Made by a program: the position numbers and the translations under genes. Of a stretch of 64,000 nucleotides of DNA, positions 38,115 through 46,248 are shown piece after piece. Under the pieces are notes generated by a model, which saw only the letters and a program-made list of their open reading frames with translations, was not told where the DNA came from and did no database searches. Position 1 is the first letter of the stretch, and the number at the start of each line of letters is the position of its first letter. Origin of the DNA: a virus; the IMG/VR virus record IMGVR_UViG_3300032893_000021, positions 1 to 64,000 of that record; one strand, given 5' to 3'.

Positions 38115-39908
38115 CTGGCAACCCTGTTCAGGGCGGGCGACTTCCGCCCGTCGTCCGGCAAGGCCCGGACCGAGCTGGCGACCCAGGCCGCCGAGCTCGT
38201 CAAGGGCGAGGGGTACGCCCGCGTCGGCGGCAACAGGCCGCTGCGGAGCACCTCGAAGATCATGGACCACGGCATGCGCCTCGCGAAGGCCATGCGGAGG
38301 GTGTCCGAGCGCTCCCGCCGGGACGGCGCCGACGCCTTCAAGTCGATGAACCCGTCGTTCATCACCGAGTTCGGCCGCTTCTACGCCGCCCAGCCGCAGC
38401 AGCAGGCGATGACCCAGCTGTTCGCCGCGGTCCAGGAGCTGGCCGCCTCCGTCGGCAAGACGATCTCGCTCTCGTCGCCGCTCTCGACGGGCCTCGTCCC
38501 GTACGACCTCGTGGCCCCGAGCCGCCTGATCTACCCGGTCTACTCGCCCCTCCGCAACAAGCTCCCCAGGACCCAGGGCCAGGGCACGTCCCGCCGGGTC
38601 AAGGTGTTCACCGGCATCTCGGGCTCGCACACAGGCGGCCAGTCCGTCCTGCGCTGGTCCATCCCGGAGTTCCCGGGCGGCGGCGGGCTCGCCGCGACGA
38701 ACTGGCCCAACCAGCTCCCGGCCGCGGGCTCCCAGCACGCCGAGGACGTCACGATCCCGTACAAGTTCTTCGGGATCACCGAGGCCCTCTCGTGGCTCGC
38801 CCAGTTCAGCGGCCAGGGCTTCGAGGACATCTCGGCGCTCGCGAACCTGATCCTGCTGCAGGAGGCCATGCTCGCGGAGGAGCACACGATCCTCCAGGCG
38901 AAGATCGACAACGTCTCGGCCCCGTCCGCGCCCACCGTCGCTGCCCGCACCGCGGCCACCGGCGAGACGGCCCTGTCGGGCGTCACCACGGCGGTCTACG
39001 TCAAGGTGACGGCCACCACGTTCTTCGGCGAGTCCCTGCCGTCCTCGGCGGGCACGGCGAACTGGTCGGCCGGTCAGGTCTGCGACGTCACGATCGTCCC
39101 GACCGCGGGCGCGGCCCAGTACAACATCTACGTCACGACCGGCACGGCCGCCGGGACGTACTACCTGATGGCCTCCGGCGTCGGCGGCCACAAGTACACC
39201 CTGCAGGGGGCGCTCCCGACGGGCGGCACCCAGCCCCCGACGGCCGACTCCGGAACCGGCAACTCCAACGACTACGACGGCCTGTTCCCGATCCTCGACG
39301 GGTCGACCCACACGGGCTCCTACCCGGCGTCCGGCTACAAGGCCGGGTACATCAACCAGTCCGTCGGCAGCCAGCTGACGATCGCCGTCCTCGCCGACAT
39401 GTGGCGCGGCCTCTGGGACAACACGGCGTCGAACAACGCCTCGGACTCCGGCGGCTTCCGGGCCGACCCGGCCGAGCTGCTCGTCGAGGGCACCGACTCG
39501 GCGAACTTCGCCGAGAACATCCTCGCGCAGTCCTCGGGCGGCCAGCAGGCGTACCAGATCCGCATCGACATGGACGACGTCGGGAACATCCGCGCTGGCG
39601 CCGCGGTCTCCCAGATCCAGAACCCGATCACGCGGTCGATGGTCGCCCTCGTCACCCACCCGTACATGCAGCAGGGCAACGCGCTGGCGCTGACCTACCA
39701 GCTGCCCCAGTCGTTCTCCAACGTCGGCAACGCCTGGGAGGTCACGAACGTCCAGGACTACGTCAGCATCAGCTGGCCGGTCATCGACGTCACGTTCCGG
39801 TACTCGCTCTTCCAGTACGGCGCCCTCGTCGGCATCGCCCCGCAGTTCTCCGGCCGCCTCGGCGGCATCCAGAAGTCGGGCGACTCCACGAACGGCAACT
39901 GGGCCTAG
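38115..39908 (+). CDS. major capsid protein, HK97-like, with inserted Ig/FN3-like domain
   Basis: 597 residues from a CTG preceded by GGGGAGGAGAG. An N-terminal delta-like helical region to about residue 105 is followed by a typical capsid core (SRLIYPVYSPLRNKLPR, GSHTGGQSVLRWSIPEF, FGITEALSWLAQFSGQGFED). About 270-380 is a Thr/Ala/Gly-rich beta domain (TTFFGESLPSSAGTAN; AQYNIYVTTGTAAG) resembling FN3/Ig-like surface insertions. The end (NVQDYVSISWPVIDVTFRYS) is the P-domain closure. It lies directly after the protease/scaffold gene. ATG starts appear only 49 codons later and would cut the delta region. Confidence 0.88.
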   Translation: MATLFRAGDFRPSSGKARTELATQAAELVKGEGYARVGGNRPLRSTSKIMDHGMRLAKAMRRVSERSRRDGADAFKSMNPSFITEFGRFYAAQPQQQAMTQLFAAVQELAASVGKTISLSSPLSTGLVPYDLVAPSRLIYPVYSPLRNKLPRTQGQGTSRRVKVFTGISGSHTGGQSVLRWSIPEFPGGGGLAATNWPNQLPAAGSQHAEDVTIPYKFFGITEALSWLAQFSGQGFEDISALANLILLQEAMLAEEHTILQAKIDNVSAPSAPTVAARTAATGETALSGVTTAVYVKVTATTFFGESLPSSAGTANWSAGQVCDVTIVPTAGAAQYNIYVTTGTAAGTYYLMASGVGGHKYTLQGALPTGGTQPPTADSGTGNSNDYDGLFPILDGSTHTGSYPASGYKAGYINQSVGSQLTIAVLADMWRGLWDNTASNNASDSGGFRADPAELLVEGTDSANFAENILAQSSGGQQAYQIRIDMDDVGNIRAGAAVSQIQNPITRSMVALVTHPYMQQGNALALTYQLPQSFSNVGNAWEVTNVQDYVSISWPVIDVTFRYSLFQYGALVGIAPQFSGRLGGIQKSGDSTNGNWA

Positions 39909-39916
39909 CACTTCAC

Positions 39917-39954
39917 GCGGGGCGGGCGGTGCTCTCCCTCACCGCCCGCCCCGC
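39917..39954 (+). terminator. 15-bp perfect stem-loop after capsid gene
   Basis: A perfect 15-bp inverted repeat (39917-39931 with 39940-39954) encloses an 8-base CT-rich loop. It starts 8 bases after the capsid stop and ends 21 bases before the next start. There is no T-tract, so it may slow polymerase, protect the capsid mRNA 3' end, or lower downstream expression. Confidence 0.6.
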
Positions 39955-39975
39955 CGGGACCATAGGAGGCGCAAC

Positions 39976-40278
39976 GTGCCCTTGTTCCAGCTCCTCGGGG
40001 GCGCCCGGGGCCTCGACATGCCCGACGGGTCGTCCGTCCAGGCCGACAGGCATGGGCGGGTGGTCGTGCAGGACGAGGCGGCGGCGTCCATCCGCGGGAG
40101 CGCGGCCATGAGGCGCTACGACGCCATCGTCGAGATCGCTCCGGCGCGCTACTCCGCCGGGGCGGTCGACGGCCGGGAGTGCCCGTCCTGCGGGCGCTCG
40201 TGCTGGCCCTGGACAACCGAGTGCGGCAGGTGCGGCTCCGCCCTGGCGCCAAGCGACGGAGGCTCATTGAGGACATGA
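39976..40278 (+). CDS. small virion-region protein with C-terminal zinc ribbon, 100 aa
   Basis: GTG after ATAGGAGGCGCAAC. The N-terminus is beta-like (FQLLGGARGLDMPDGSS) and CPSCGRSCWPWTTECGRCGS at the end is a four-Cys ribbon. Position after the capsid gene suggests a capsid or connector accessory. Unknown. Confidence 0.6.
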   Translation: MPLFQLLGGARGLDMPDGSSVQADRHGRVVVQDEAAASIRGSAAMRRYDAIVEIAPARYSAGAVDGRECPSCGRSCWPWTTECGRCGSALAPSDGGSLRT

Positions 40279-40625
40279 CCGTCTACCTCCAGCACACCTT
40301 CTACAGCATCGGCATCCCCGAGACGGGGCACGTGCACAACCGGAACGCGCCGCCCGAGGACGAGACGCCGACGGCGATCGACTGCGATCTGTGCGAGCCG
40401 TACCTCGTCAAGAACGCCGGTGCCGTGTACGACACCCGCCTCCTGCCGCCGACGCAGGCCCAGGCCGAGCGCGCCGAGCGCGAGTCCGGCCAGGGCAGCA
40501 CGGCGGCCGAGATCGGGGAGCGGATCGCCGAGGCGCTGGAGGGCCGCCCCGCGCGGCGCGGTCGCAAGGACAAGGCCGCGGCGGCGGACGGGCCGGAGGT
40601 CCGTGTCGTCGTCGACGGGGGCTGA
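40275..40625 (+). CDS. hypothetical protein, 116 aa
   Basis: ATGA-coupled to the preceding gene. Contains VYLQHTFYSIG and a C-x-x-C (CDLCEPYLV), then a helical, basic-acidic tail (TAAEIGERIAEALEG). Possible minor head protein by position only. Confidence 0.55.
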   Translation: MTVYLQHTFYSIGIPETGHVHNRNAPPEDETPTAIDCDLCEPYLVKNAGAVYDTRLLPPTQAQAERAERESGQGSTAAEIGERIAEALEGRPARRGRKDKAAAADGPEVRVVVDGG

Positions 40626-40631
40626 CCAGGG

Positions 40632-40823
40632 ATGGGGCGGCCGAAGCGGCTATGCCGCCTCTGCGCCCGCCCGGGCCAGTACACGGTAGAGAACTGCTCG
40701 GACTGCGGGCACCCGCACTGCAGCGAGCACATAGTCTGGACGGGCGACCGATGGCGATGCCGGAGGTGCGCCCGCCGGGCGACCGGTCGGGGCAACCAGG
40801 CCGGGGAGGCGGCGGAGGCGTAG
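40632..40823 (+). CDS. double zinc-finger protein, 63 aa
   Basis: CRLCARPGQYTVENCSDCG and HCSEH...CRRC give a cross-brace-like set of Cys/His ligands (B-box- or RING-like spacing). Basic overall. Function unknown. Confidence 0.55.
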   Translation: MGRPKRLCRLCARPGQYTVENCSDCGHPHCSEHIVWTGDRWRCRRCARRATGRGNQAGEAAEA

Positions 40824-40824
40824 G

Positions 40825-40944
40825 GTGGCGAAGGGCACGGTCAGTCCCAAGGGCGACCTCGGGATCGCGGTGCGCCGCGCCGAGCCGTCGCCGGTCCGGC
40901 GCCTCGCCGACGCCATCGCATCTCTCTTGAGGAGGACTTCCTGA
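40825..40944 (+). CDS. short basic protein, 39 aa
   Basis: GTG start immediately after the preceding TAG. Encodes MAKGTVSPKGDLGIAVRR and a basic helix. Its TGA lies in CTGA, overlapping the proposed CTG start of the next gene; the GAGGAGG Shine-Dalgarno of that gene lies inside this frame. Confidence 0.5.
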   Translation: MAKGTVSPKGDLGIAVRRAEPSPVRRLADAIASLLRRTS

Positions 40945-41810
40945 CCAGCATCCCGTCCATCCGCATCCCGCTCCTGGGCGGGAGGCTCGCCTACCTCGCG
41001 CGGCGCGAGGACGCCGCGATCACGGCCCAGCAGCTGTTCGCGACGCGCCTCTACGCGCTCCACCGCGACCGGCACGGGCACGTCATCTCCGACAACCGCG
41101 ACGACTTCGACCTCCTCCGCGGTCTGGGCTACGACCTCGGCTCCGGGGCGGTGACGAACGTCGGGGTCATGGCGATGGCCAACGACTATGCGTGGTCGGC
41201 CCAGCTGAACCTGTCGACGATCGGCCTCGCCAACTACCACGCCTGGGGCACGAACGCGACCGCCGCCGCCGCGACCGACATCGCGCTCGGCACGCTCGCC
41301 GCGCCGACGACGACCACCGCCGTGACCGGGACGGCGTCGAACGTCTCGACGGCCAACTCCCAGCAGTACCGCACCGTCGCGACGATCTCGGCTGGCGGCT
41401 CCCTTGCCATCACCGAGTGGGGCGTCCACTCCCTCGCGACCCTGACCTCGTCCACGGGCACCCCGTTCACGGCCACGTCGGCCACGACATGGACGGACAC
41501 GGGCTCCGCCCAGACCGCGTCCTCCGCGACCGTCCGCGGCCTCCAGCAGACCATCGTCAAGCCGGGCACCACGACCGTCTGGGGCCTGAACCTCTCGAAC
41601 ACGACCCACATCGGCACGCTCGCCGTCGGGGCGCTCGCGTCGGGCTGGTTCAAGGTCGCGGACGGCACGGGCGGCTCGACCCCGGGCGCCACCGAGGCGT
41701 TCACGATCCTGCCGGTCATGCTCGACCACAAGCAGTTCTCGGCGATCAACGTCATCAACGGCGACTCCATCCAGTTCACCTACACCCTGACGCTGAACTC
41801 CGGCGGGTAG
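40941..41810 (+). CDS. virion structural/fibre-like beta protein, CTG start, 289 aa
   Basis: The CTG overlaps the upstream stop as CTGA and follows GAGGAGG by 6 bases. Translation from it gives LTSIPSIRIPLLGGRLAYL, a plausible helical N-terminus; the first GTG is 70 codons later. The main part (NYHAWGTNATAAAATDIALG, ITEWGVHS, WFKVADG) is a Thr/Ala-rich beta-sandwich of the type found in capsid or tail decoration proteins. First gene of a 12-kb run of surface proteins. Confidence 0.7.
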   Translation: MTSIPSIRIPLLGGRLAYLARREDAAITAQQLFATRLYALHRDRHGHVISDNRDDFDLLRGLGYDLGSGAVTNVGVMAMANDYAWSAQLNLSTIGLANYHAWGTNATAAAATDIALGTLAAPTTTTAVTGTASNVSTANSQQYRTVATISAGGSLAITEWGVHSLATLTSSTGTPFTATSATTWTDTGSAQTASSATVRGLQQTIVKPGTTTVWGLNLSNTTHIGTLAVGALASGWFKVADGTGGSTPGATEAFTILPVMLDHKQFSAINVINGDSIQFTYTLTLNSGG

Positions 41811-41836
41811 CCCCGTCCGGGGGGGGAGCGCGAGCC

Positions 41837-41866
41837 GGGGGCGGGCGCCCGCGGGGCCCCGCCCCC
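41837..41866 (+). terminator. 9-bp GC stem-loop in intergenic gap
   Basis: GGGGGCGGG (41837-41845) pairs with CCCGCCCCC (41858-41866) around a 12-base GC-rich loop. No T-tract. Similar in position to the stem-loop after the capsid gene. Confidence 0.5.
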
Positions 41867-41884
41867 ACAGCGATCGAGGTGTAG

Positions 41885-42349
41885 GTGGCGAACAACGTCA
41901 AGATTCCCGCGACGGGCTCAGGCGACGCCACCCCGACGATCGCGTCCGAGGGGATCGGCTCGACGCCGGTCGTCCAGTACCAGCAGATGAAGCTGGTCGA
42001 CGGGACGGTCGGATCGACCACGCCCGTCGACGCGGGCCCCGGCGCCCCCGCCAACGGCCTCCGCGTCGTCGACGCCACGTCGTCGACCCCGACCTCCACC
42101 AACGTGTCGGGAACCACGACATCCACGACCCTGCTCGCGGCGAACGCGAGCCGGGCGGGCGCGACGTTCTTCAACGACTCGACGGCCACCCTGTACCTCC
42201 TGCTCGGCTCCGGCACGGCCTCGGCGACCAGCTTCACGGTCAAGATCGCCTCGGGCGGGTACTACGAGCTGCCCTACGAGTACGAGGGCCAGGTGGTCGG
42301 CGTCTGGAGCGCGGCGGCCGGGGCGGTCCGGATCACCGAGCTCGTCTGA
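41885..42349 (+). CDS. virion decoration-like beta protein, 154 aa
   Basis: GTG start after GAGGTGTAG. Thr/Ser/Ala-rich strands (VVQYQQMKLVDGTVGS; TLYLLLGSGTASATSFTVKI; GGYYELPYEYEG) match small phage structural proteins found with tail fibres and capsid decoration. Function inferred from neighbours. Confidence 0.65.
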   Translation: MANNVKIPATGSGDATPTIASEGIGSTPVVQYQQMKLVDGTVGSTTPVDAGPGAPANGLRVVDATSSTPTSTNVSGTTTSTTLLAANASRAGATFFNDSTATLYLLLGSGTASATSFTVKIASGGYYELPYEYEGQVVGVWSAAAGAVRITELV

Positions 42350-42351
42350 CG

Positions 42352-44655
42352 ATGGCCGCCGCGTACCGCAACAGGGCCGCGTCCGCCGGGTCGACGACCT
42401 CGATCACGGCGACCGTCCCGTCCGGTGTCGTCGACGGCGACGTCATGGTCCTCGTGGTGGCCACGGTCGGCCAGCCGACCTGCACGACGCCGACGGGGTG
42501 GGCACCCCTGCTCAACAACCTCGCCGCGAACATCGGCCAGCGCTTGTTCTGGAGGGTCGCCGCGTCCGAGCCGTCCTCGTACTCCCTGACGCTCGGCAGC
42601 GCGGTGTACAGCGTGACGACGGTGGTCGCGTTCTCGGGCGTCGACCCGGTCATCCCCACGCCCTCGCAGTACGCCGGTCAGACGGCCTCCGCGTCGGCGA
42701 GCATCGTCTCGCCCGCGCTCGGGTCGTGGGCGTCGTGCAACGGCGTCGACGTGAACTTCGCCGCCTCCCGAGTCGGGACGGCGATCACGCAGCCGGGCGG
42801 CTACTCGGACACCGGGAACACGAACTCCGGCGGCGCGGGTCAGCTGGAGGCCGAGGCCTCCTACTCGATCCTCAGCGGCGTCACCACGGTCGGGTCGGTC
42901 ACGGCGACGACGTCCGGCGGCGACTACAACTCGGGCCAGCACGTGTTCCTCCGCTCGTCCGGGTCGGTCGGTACGGCCTACGCGGCCGCCGCCGCGAAGA
43001 CGACGTCCCTGTACGCGGCCCGCTTCGACTCGGGCTCCGGCTTCGGGGCGGCCTACTCGTCGCCGTCGTCGCCGTCCTCGTACCCCGCCACGCTCGCCTC
43101 GCCGGACAGGGCGACCGCCGTCATCATGGGCGAGTCGTCGCCCGGGTACGACGCGGCGGCGTTCCCGTTCCTGGTCGCCTCCGGCTGGGGGACGCGCTAC
43201 GGGAACGCGCCCGGCGCGGTCAACTACCCCAACGGCCTCGCCGCCGTCAGCGGCGCCGTCGCCATGTCGGGGAGCACGACGCCGTACCTCGAGGCGTGGC
43301 CGTGGAGCGCTGGCTTCGGCTCCAAGTACGCCGACCCGGGGACGCTGCCCGAGGCCGACTGCTACAGCATCGCGTTCACGCCGTCGAAGGCCGCCGTCAT
43401 CGTCGGCATCAACGCCTCTCCGTACATCGGGGCGTGGCACTTCGCCTCCGGCTGGGGGTCCAGGTACTCGAACCCGGCGTCGCTCCCGACCCTGATGGGC
43501 AACGCACTGGCCGTGTCGCCGGACGGCAAGGCCGTGATCGCCGGTGACTCGTCGGCGTCGTTCCTGAGCGCGTACCACTGGGACGACTCGACCGGCTTCG
43601 GGTCCAAGTACTCCGCCCCCGGCACGGCCCTCCCGGGGAGCCCCAACTCGATCGCGTTCAGCCCCGACGGGTCGGTCGTCCTGTTCGCGCTGAACTCCTC
43701 CCCGTACGTCTCGGCCTACGCCTTCAACAGCACGACCGGCTTCGGCTCCAAGTACGCCGACCCGGTGATCGGCCCGGGGGTGGTCGTCTACGGCGCGGCG
43801 TTCACGCCGGACGGCAAGGCGGTCGTGCTCGGGATCTCCGGCTCGCCGTACATGGCGGCGTTCCAGTGGGTTCCCGGCACCGGGTGGGGATCGCGGATGA
43901 ACTCCCCGCTCTCGTCGCCCGGCGCGGACATGGGGTTCCCGGTCATCATGGCCTCGCCGCCCGACCAGTACGACCTGTCGGTGCTCTCCGACTCGCCGCT
44001 CGCGTACCTGCGGCTCGACGAGTCGAAGGGCTCCGTCCCGGCCGACTCGTCCGGCAACACGAGGACGTGGGTGTACGGCGGGACGGTGCGTCAGGGGGTC
44101 CAGGGGATCGGGGTCGGGGGCGGCGCGCTCGGCCTCGACGGGTCGACGGGCTACGTGGGCGACACGGCCGACAACTTCATGCCGACCGGCAACGGGTCGT
44201 GGACCGCCGAGGCGTGGGTCCGGGTCCCGGCGTCGGCGAACGCGCAGGCCGTCGGGTGGGGGGCCTACTCCGCGAACCAGTCGTGGTTCCTCGGCTGGGA
44301 CTCGTCGGGGCACATGTACGCGGTGCTCTACGGCGGGTCGAACAACTTCCTCGACACCGCGTCGAACGTCTCGGACGGGGCCCTCCACCACATCGCGGCG
44401 ACCTGGGACGGGACGCACCTCGTCGGCTACCTCGACGGGGTCCGGGGGTCGGGCGGCATCCTGACGCCGGGGATCACGGGGGCCGTCCCCGCGTCCCAGT
44501 CGATCTACGTCGGGGTCTGGTCCGCCTACATGGGCGGGTCGATCTCGCGCGTGGCGCTGTACGGGACGGCGCTCTCCGCCGCGAGGATCGCCGAGCACTA
44601 CGCCATCGGCGCCGCCGTCCCCGGCGTCCGGCTCGTCCGGCACAGGTCGGTCTGA
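42352..44655 (+). CDS. large adhesin: beta-propeller-like repeats plus LamG-like domain, 767 aa
   Basis: Residues 1-200 form a beta domain with GVDPVIPTPSQYAGQ in its middle. From about 200 to 545, a repeat of 45-50 residues occurs about seven times, each with [GF]GSKY-x-DP or GWGxRY followed by SPDGKAV-like and SPYxxA strands, as in WD40/kelch-like propellers. After 545 a LamG/concanavalin-A-like domain (AYLRLDESKGSVPADSSGN; WTAEAWVRVP; HHIAATWDGTHLVGYLDG) is clear. It is a likely receptor-binding fibre or spike. Confidence 0.72.
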   Translation: MAAAYRNRAASAGSTTSITATVPSGVVDGDVMVLVVATVGQPTCTTPTGWAPLLNNLAANIGQRLFWRVAASEPSSYSLTLGSAVYSVTTVVAFSGVDPVIPTPSQYAGQTASASASIVSPALGSWASCNGVDVNFAASRVGTAITQPGGYSDTGNTNSGGAGQLEAEASYSILSGVTTVGSVTATTSGGDYNSGQHVFLRSSGSVGTAYAAAAAKTTSLYAARFDSGSGFGAAYSSPSSPSSYPATLASPDRATAVIMGESSPGYDAAAFPFLVASGWGTRYGNAPGAVNYPNGLAAVSGAVAMSGSTTPYLEAWPWSAGFGSKYADPGTLPEADCYSIAFTPSKAAVIVGINASPYIGAWHFASGWGSRYSNPASLPTLMGNALAVSPDGKAVIAGDSSASFLSAYHWDDSTGFGSKYSAPGTALPGSPNSIAFSPDGSVVLFALNSSPYVSAYAFNSTTGFGSKYADPVIGPGVVVYGAAFTPDGKAVVLGISGSPYMAAFQWVPGTGWGSRMNSPLSSPGADMGFPVIMASPPDQYDLSVLSDSPLAYLRLDESKGSVPADSSGNTRTWVYGGTVRQGVQGIGVGGGALGLDGSTGYVGDTADNFMPTGNGSWTAEAWVRVPASANAQAVGWGAYSANQSWFLGWDSSGHMYAVLYGGSNNFLDTASNVSDGALHHIAATWDGTHLVGYLDGVRGSGGILTPGITGAVPASQSIYVGVWSAYMGGSISRVALYGTALSAARIAEHYAIGAAVPGVRLVRHRSV

Positions 44656-44665
44656 GGAGGCGGCG

Positions 44666-45214
44666 ATGGCGTACTACGCGCCCGAGGTCATGCCGATCGG
44701 CGGGATCATCCTGTGGTCCGGCTCGATCGCCTCGATCCCCTCCAACTGGCAGCTGTGCGACGGCACGAACGGGACGCCCGACCTGCGCGACAAGTTCGTG
44801 GTCGGCGCGCGACAGGACAACGCGGGCGTCGCCAACACCAACCTGACCGGGTCGCTCACCCAGTCCGGCGCGGCGGCCGCCTCGAGCCACTCGCTCTCCA
44901 CGAGCGTCGCGGTCAGCGCCCATACGCTGTCCACGAACGTCTCGCTCTCGAGCCACACCCTGACGACCAACGTCGCGATCGCGGCCCACACCCTCAACAC
45001 GTCGTCGACCTTCCGGACCTCGTCCGCCTCGACCTCGGCGGCCGTCACGGGGCCGACCAGCCTGACGCACACGATCACCCAGCCCGTGGTTGGAGACCAC
45101 TCGATCACCCAGCCGGTCGTCTCCGCCCACTCGATCACCCAGCCGGTCGTCGCCGACCATACGACCGCCTGGCCCGGCTACTATGCGCTCGCGTACATTC
45201 AGCGAATCGCGTAG
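44666..45214 (+). CDS. tail-collar domain protein with histidine repeats, 182 aa
   Basis: Residues 5-50 (IGGIILWSGSIASIPSNWQLCDGTNGTPDLRDKFVVGA) match the phage tail collar domain. The rest is a repeat with a His every 10-11 residues: about four copies of SHxLxTNVxx, then three of HxITQPVVxx. Such His ladders are known to bind metal in the tips of T4-type fibres. The end (WPGYYALAYIQRIA) is conserved in this domain family. Likely fibre tip. Confidence 0.75.
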   Translation: MAYYAPEVMPIGGIILWSGSIASIPSNWQLCDGTNGTPDLRDKFVVGARQDNAGVANTNLTGSLTQSGAAAASSHSLSTSVAVSAHTLSTNVSLSSHTLTTNVAIAAHTLNTSSTFRTSSASTSAAVTGPTSLTHTITQPVVGDHSITQPVVSAHSITQPVVADHTTAWPGYYALAYIQRIA

Positions 45215-45229
45215 AGGGGAGCATGGCCG

Positions 45230-45499
45230 ATGAAGGCGAAGGTCTTCGAGGAGGAGGTCGCGCGCCTCCGGGAATCCCTGCCGGACGGCTGGGCATGGAC
45301 CGGCCTCAAGCTGCACGACGAGACCACGGACGAGATGCACGGCGAGATGTGGACCGCGACCGTCCGCTCCAGGCTGCCGCCGCTCGACGGGTCGGGCGGC
45401 GTCATCCTCTGGGAGCGGGAGGGCCCTCCGAGGGCGACCCCGGCCGACGCGCTGGACGCCGTCAGGGGGGAGATCAGGAAGCAGGCGCGCCGTGGGTAG
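45230..45499 (+). CDS. hypothetical protein, 89 aa
   Basis: MKAKVFEEEVARLRESLPDG starts a helix, then a beta meander (GEMWTATVRSRLPPLDG) and a C-terminal helix. Small accessory to the surface-gene block. Unknown. Confidence 0.55.
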   Translation: MKAKVFEEEVARLRESLPDGWAWTGLKLHDETTDEMHGEMWTATVRSRLPPLDGSGGVILWEREGPPRATPADALDAVRGEIRKQARRG

Positions 45500-46238
45500 G
45501 GGGAAGGCCTCGAAGGCCGGGACCGCCCCCGCCGCCGTGCAGGACCCCCCGCCCGGGGACGTGTTCGTCGCCGAGGCCCCCGTCCCGGACCGCGAGGACT
45601 CGGTCCTGATCGGCTGCCCGACGTACAAGGGCCTCGCCCCGATCCTGAAGGAGTGGCTCGAGCACGTCGCCGCCCTCCACTGGAAGAACCGCCGGACCAT
45701 CCTGGTTGACAACACGGCCGACGGCGGGAAGTACGCCGACCGGGTCAGGCGCAAGTGGACGAAGGTCTACGGCGACCTCGACGTCCGCCACGTCGAGCCC
45801 TCGAAGGACTGGGAGGATACGTTCTACCGCTCGTGGAGGGTGATCGCGGACCACGCCGAGTTCAACGGGTACGACTGGGTCTGGAGCCTCGAGCAGGACG
45901 TGATCGTCCCCGAGCTGACGCTCGACACGCTCCTCAACGTGGCTGGCTACATCAAGGCCCCGTTCGTGACCCACACCTACCCGTACCATAACGGCCGCCC
46001 GGGGTACTACCAGGGCCTCGGGTGCACCCTGATGAAGATGGAGCTCCTGATCGGGGCCCTCGGGATCGCGTACAAGCGGGTGCCGCTGGTCGAGGGAGCG
46101 GTCTACGACGTCGCCAAGCGCGGCACGCACGCGTCGCTCCACGAGGTCCTCGCGATCGAGCACCGCGACAACGACGGCCGGTACTGGCAGTTCGGCACCC
46201 TCGACGGCGAGGAAGCCGCCGTCCGCATCGAGCCGTAG
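45492..46238 (+). CDS. glycosyltransferase-like protein, GT-A type, 248 aa
   Basis: SVLIGCPTYKGLAPILKEWL and RRTILVDNTADGGKYADRV are the GT2-like nucleotide-binding strands. DWVWSLEQDVIVPELTL is the DXD-like motif also seen in three other genes here. GTHASLHEVLAIEHRDNDGR closes the domain. Placed among surface-protein genes, so it may glycosylate fibres or the repeat protein next to it. Confidence 0.68.
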   Translation: MGRGKASKAGTAPAAVQDPPPGDVFVAEAPVPDREDSVLIGCPTYKGLAPILKEWLEHVAALHWKNRRTILVDNTADGGKYADRVRRKWTKVYGDLDVRHVEPSKDWEDTFYRSWRVIADHAEFNGYDWVWSLEQDVIVPELTLDTLLNVAGYIKAPFVTHTYPYHNGRPGYYQGLGCTLMKMELLIGALGIAYKRVPLVEGAVYDVAKRGTHASLHEVLAIEHRDNDGRYWQFGTLDGEEAAVRIEP

Positions 46239-46248
46239 CCGGGGCTGA

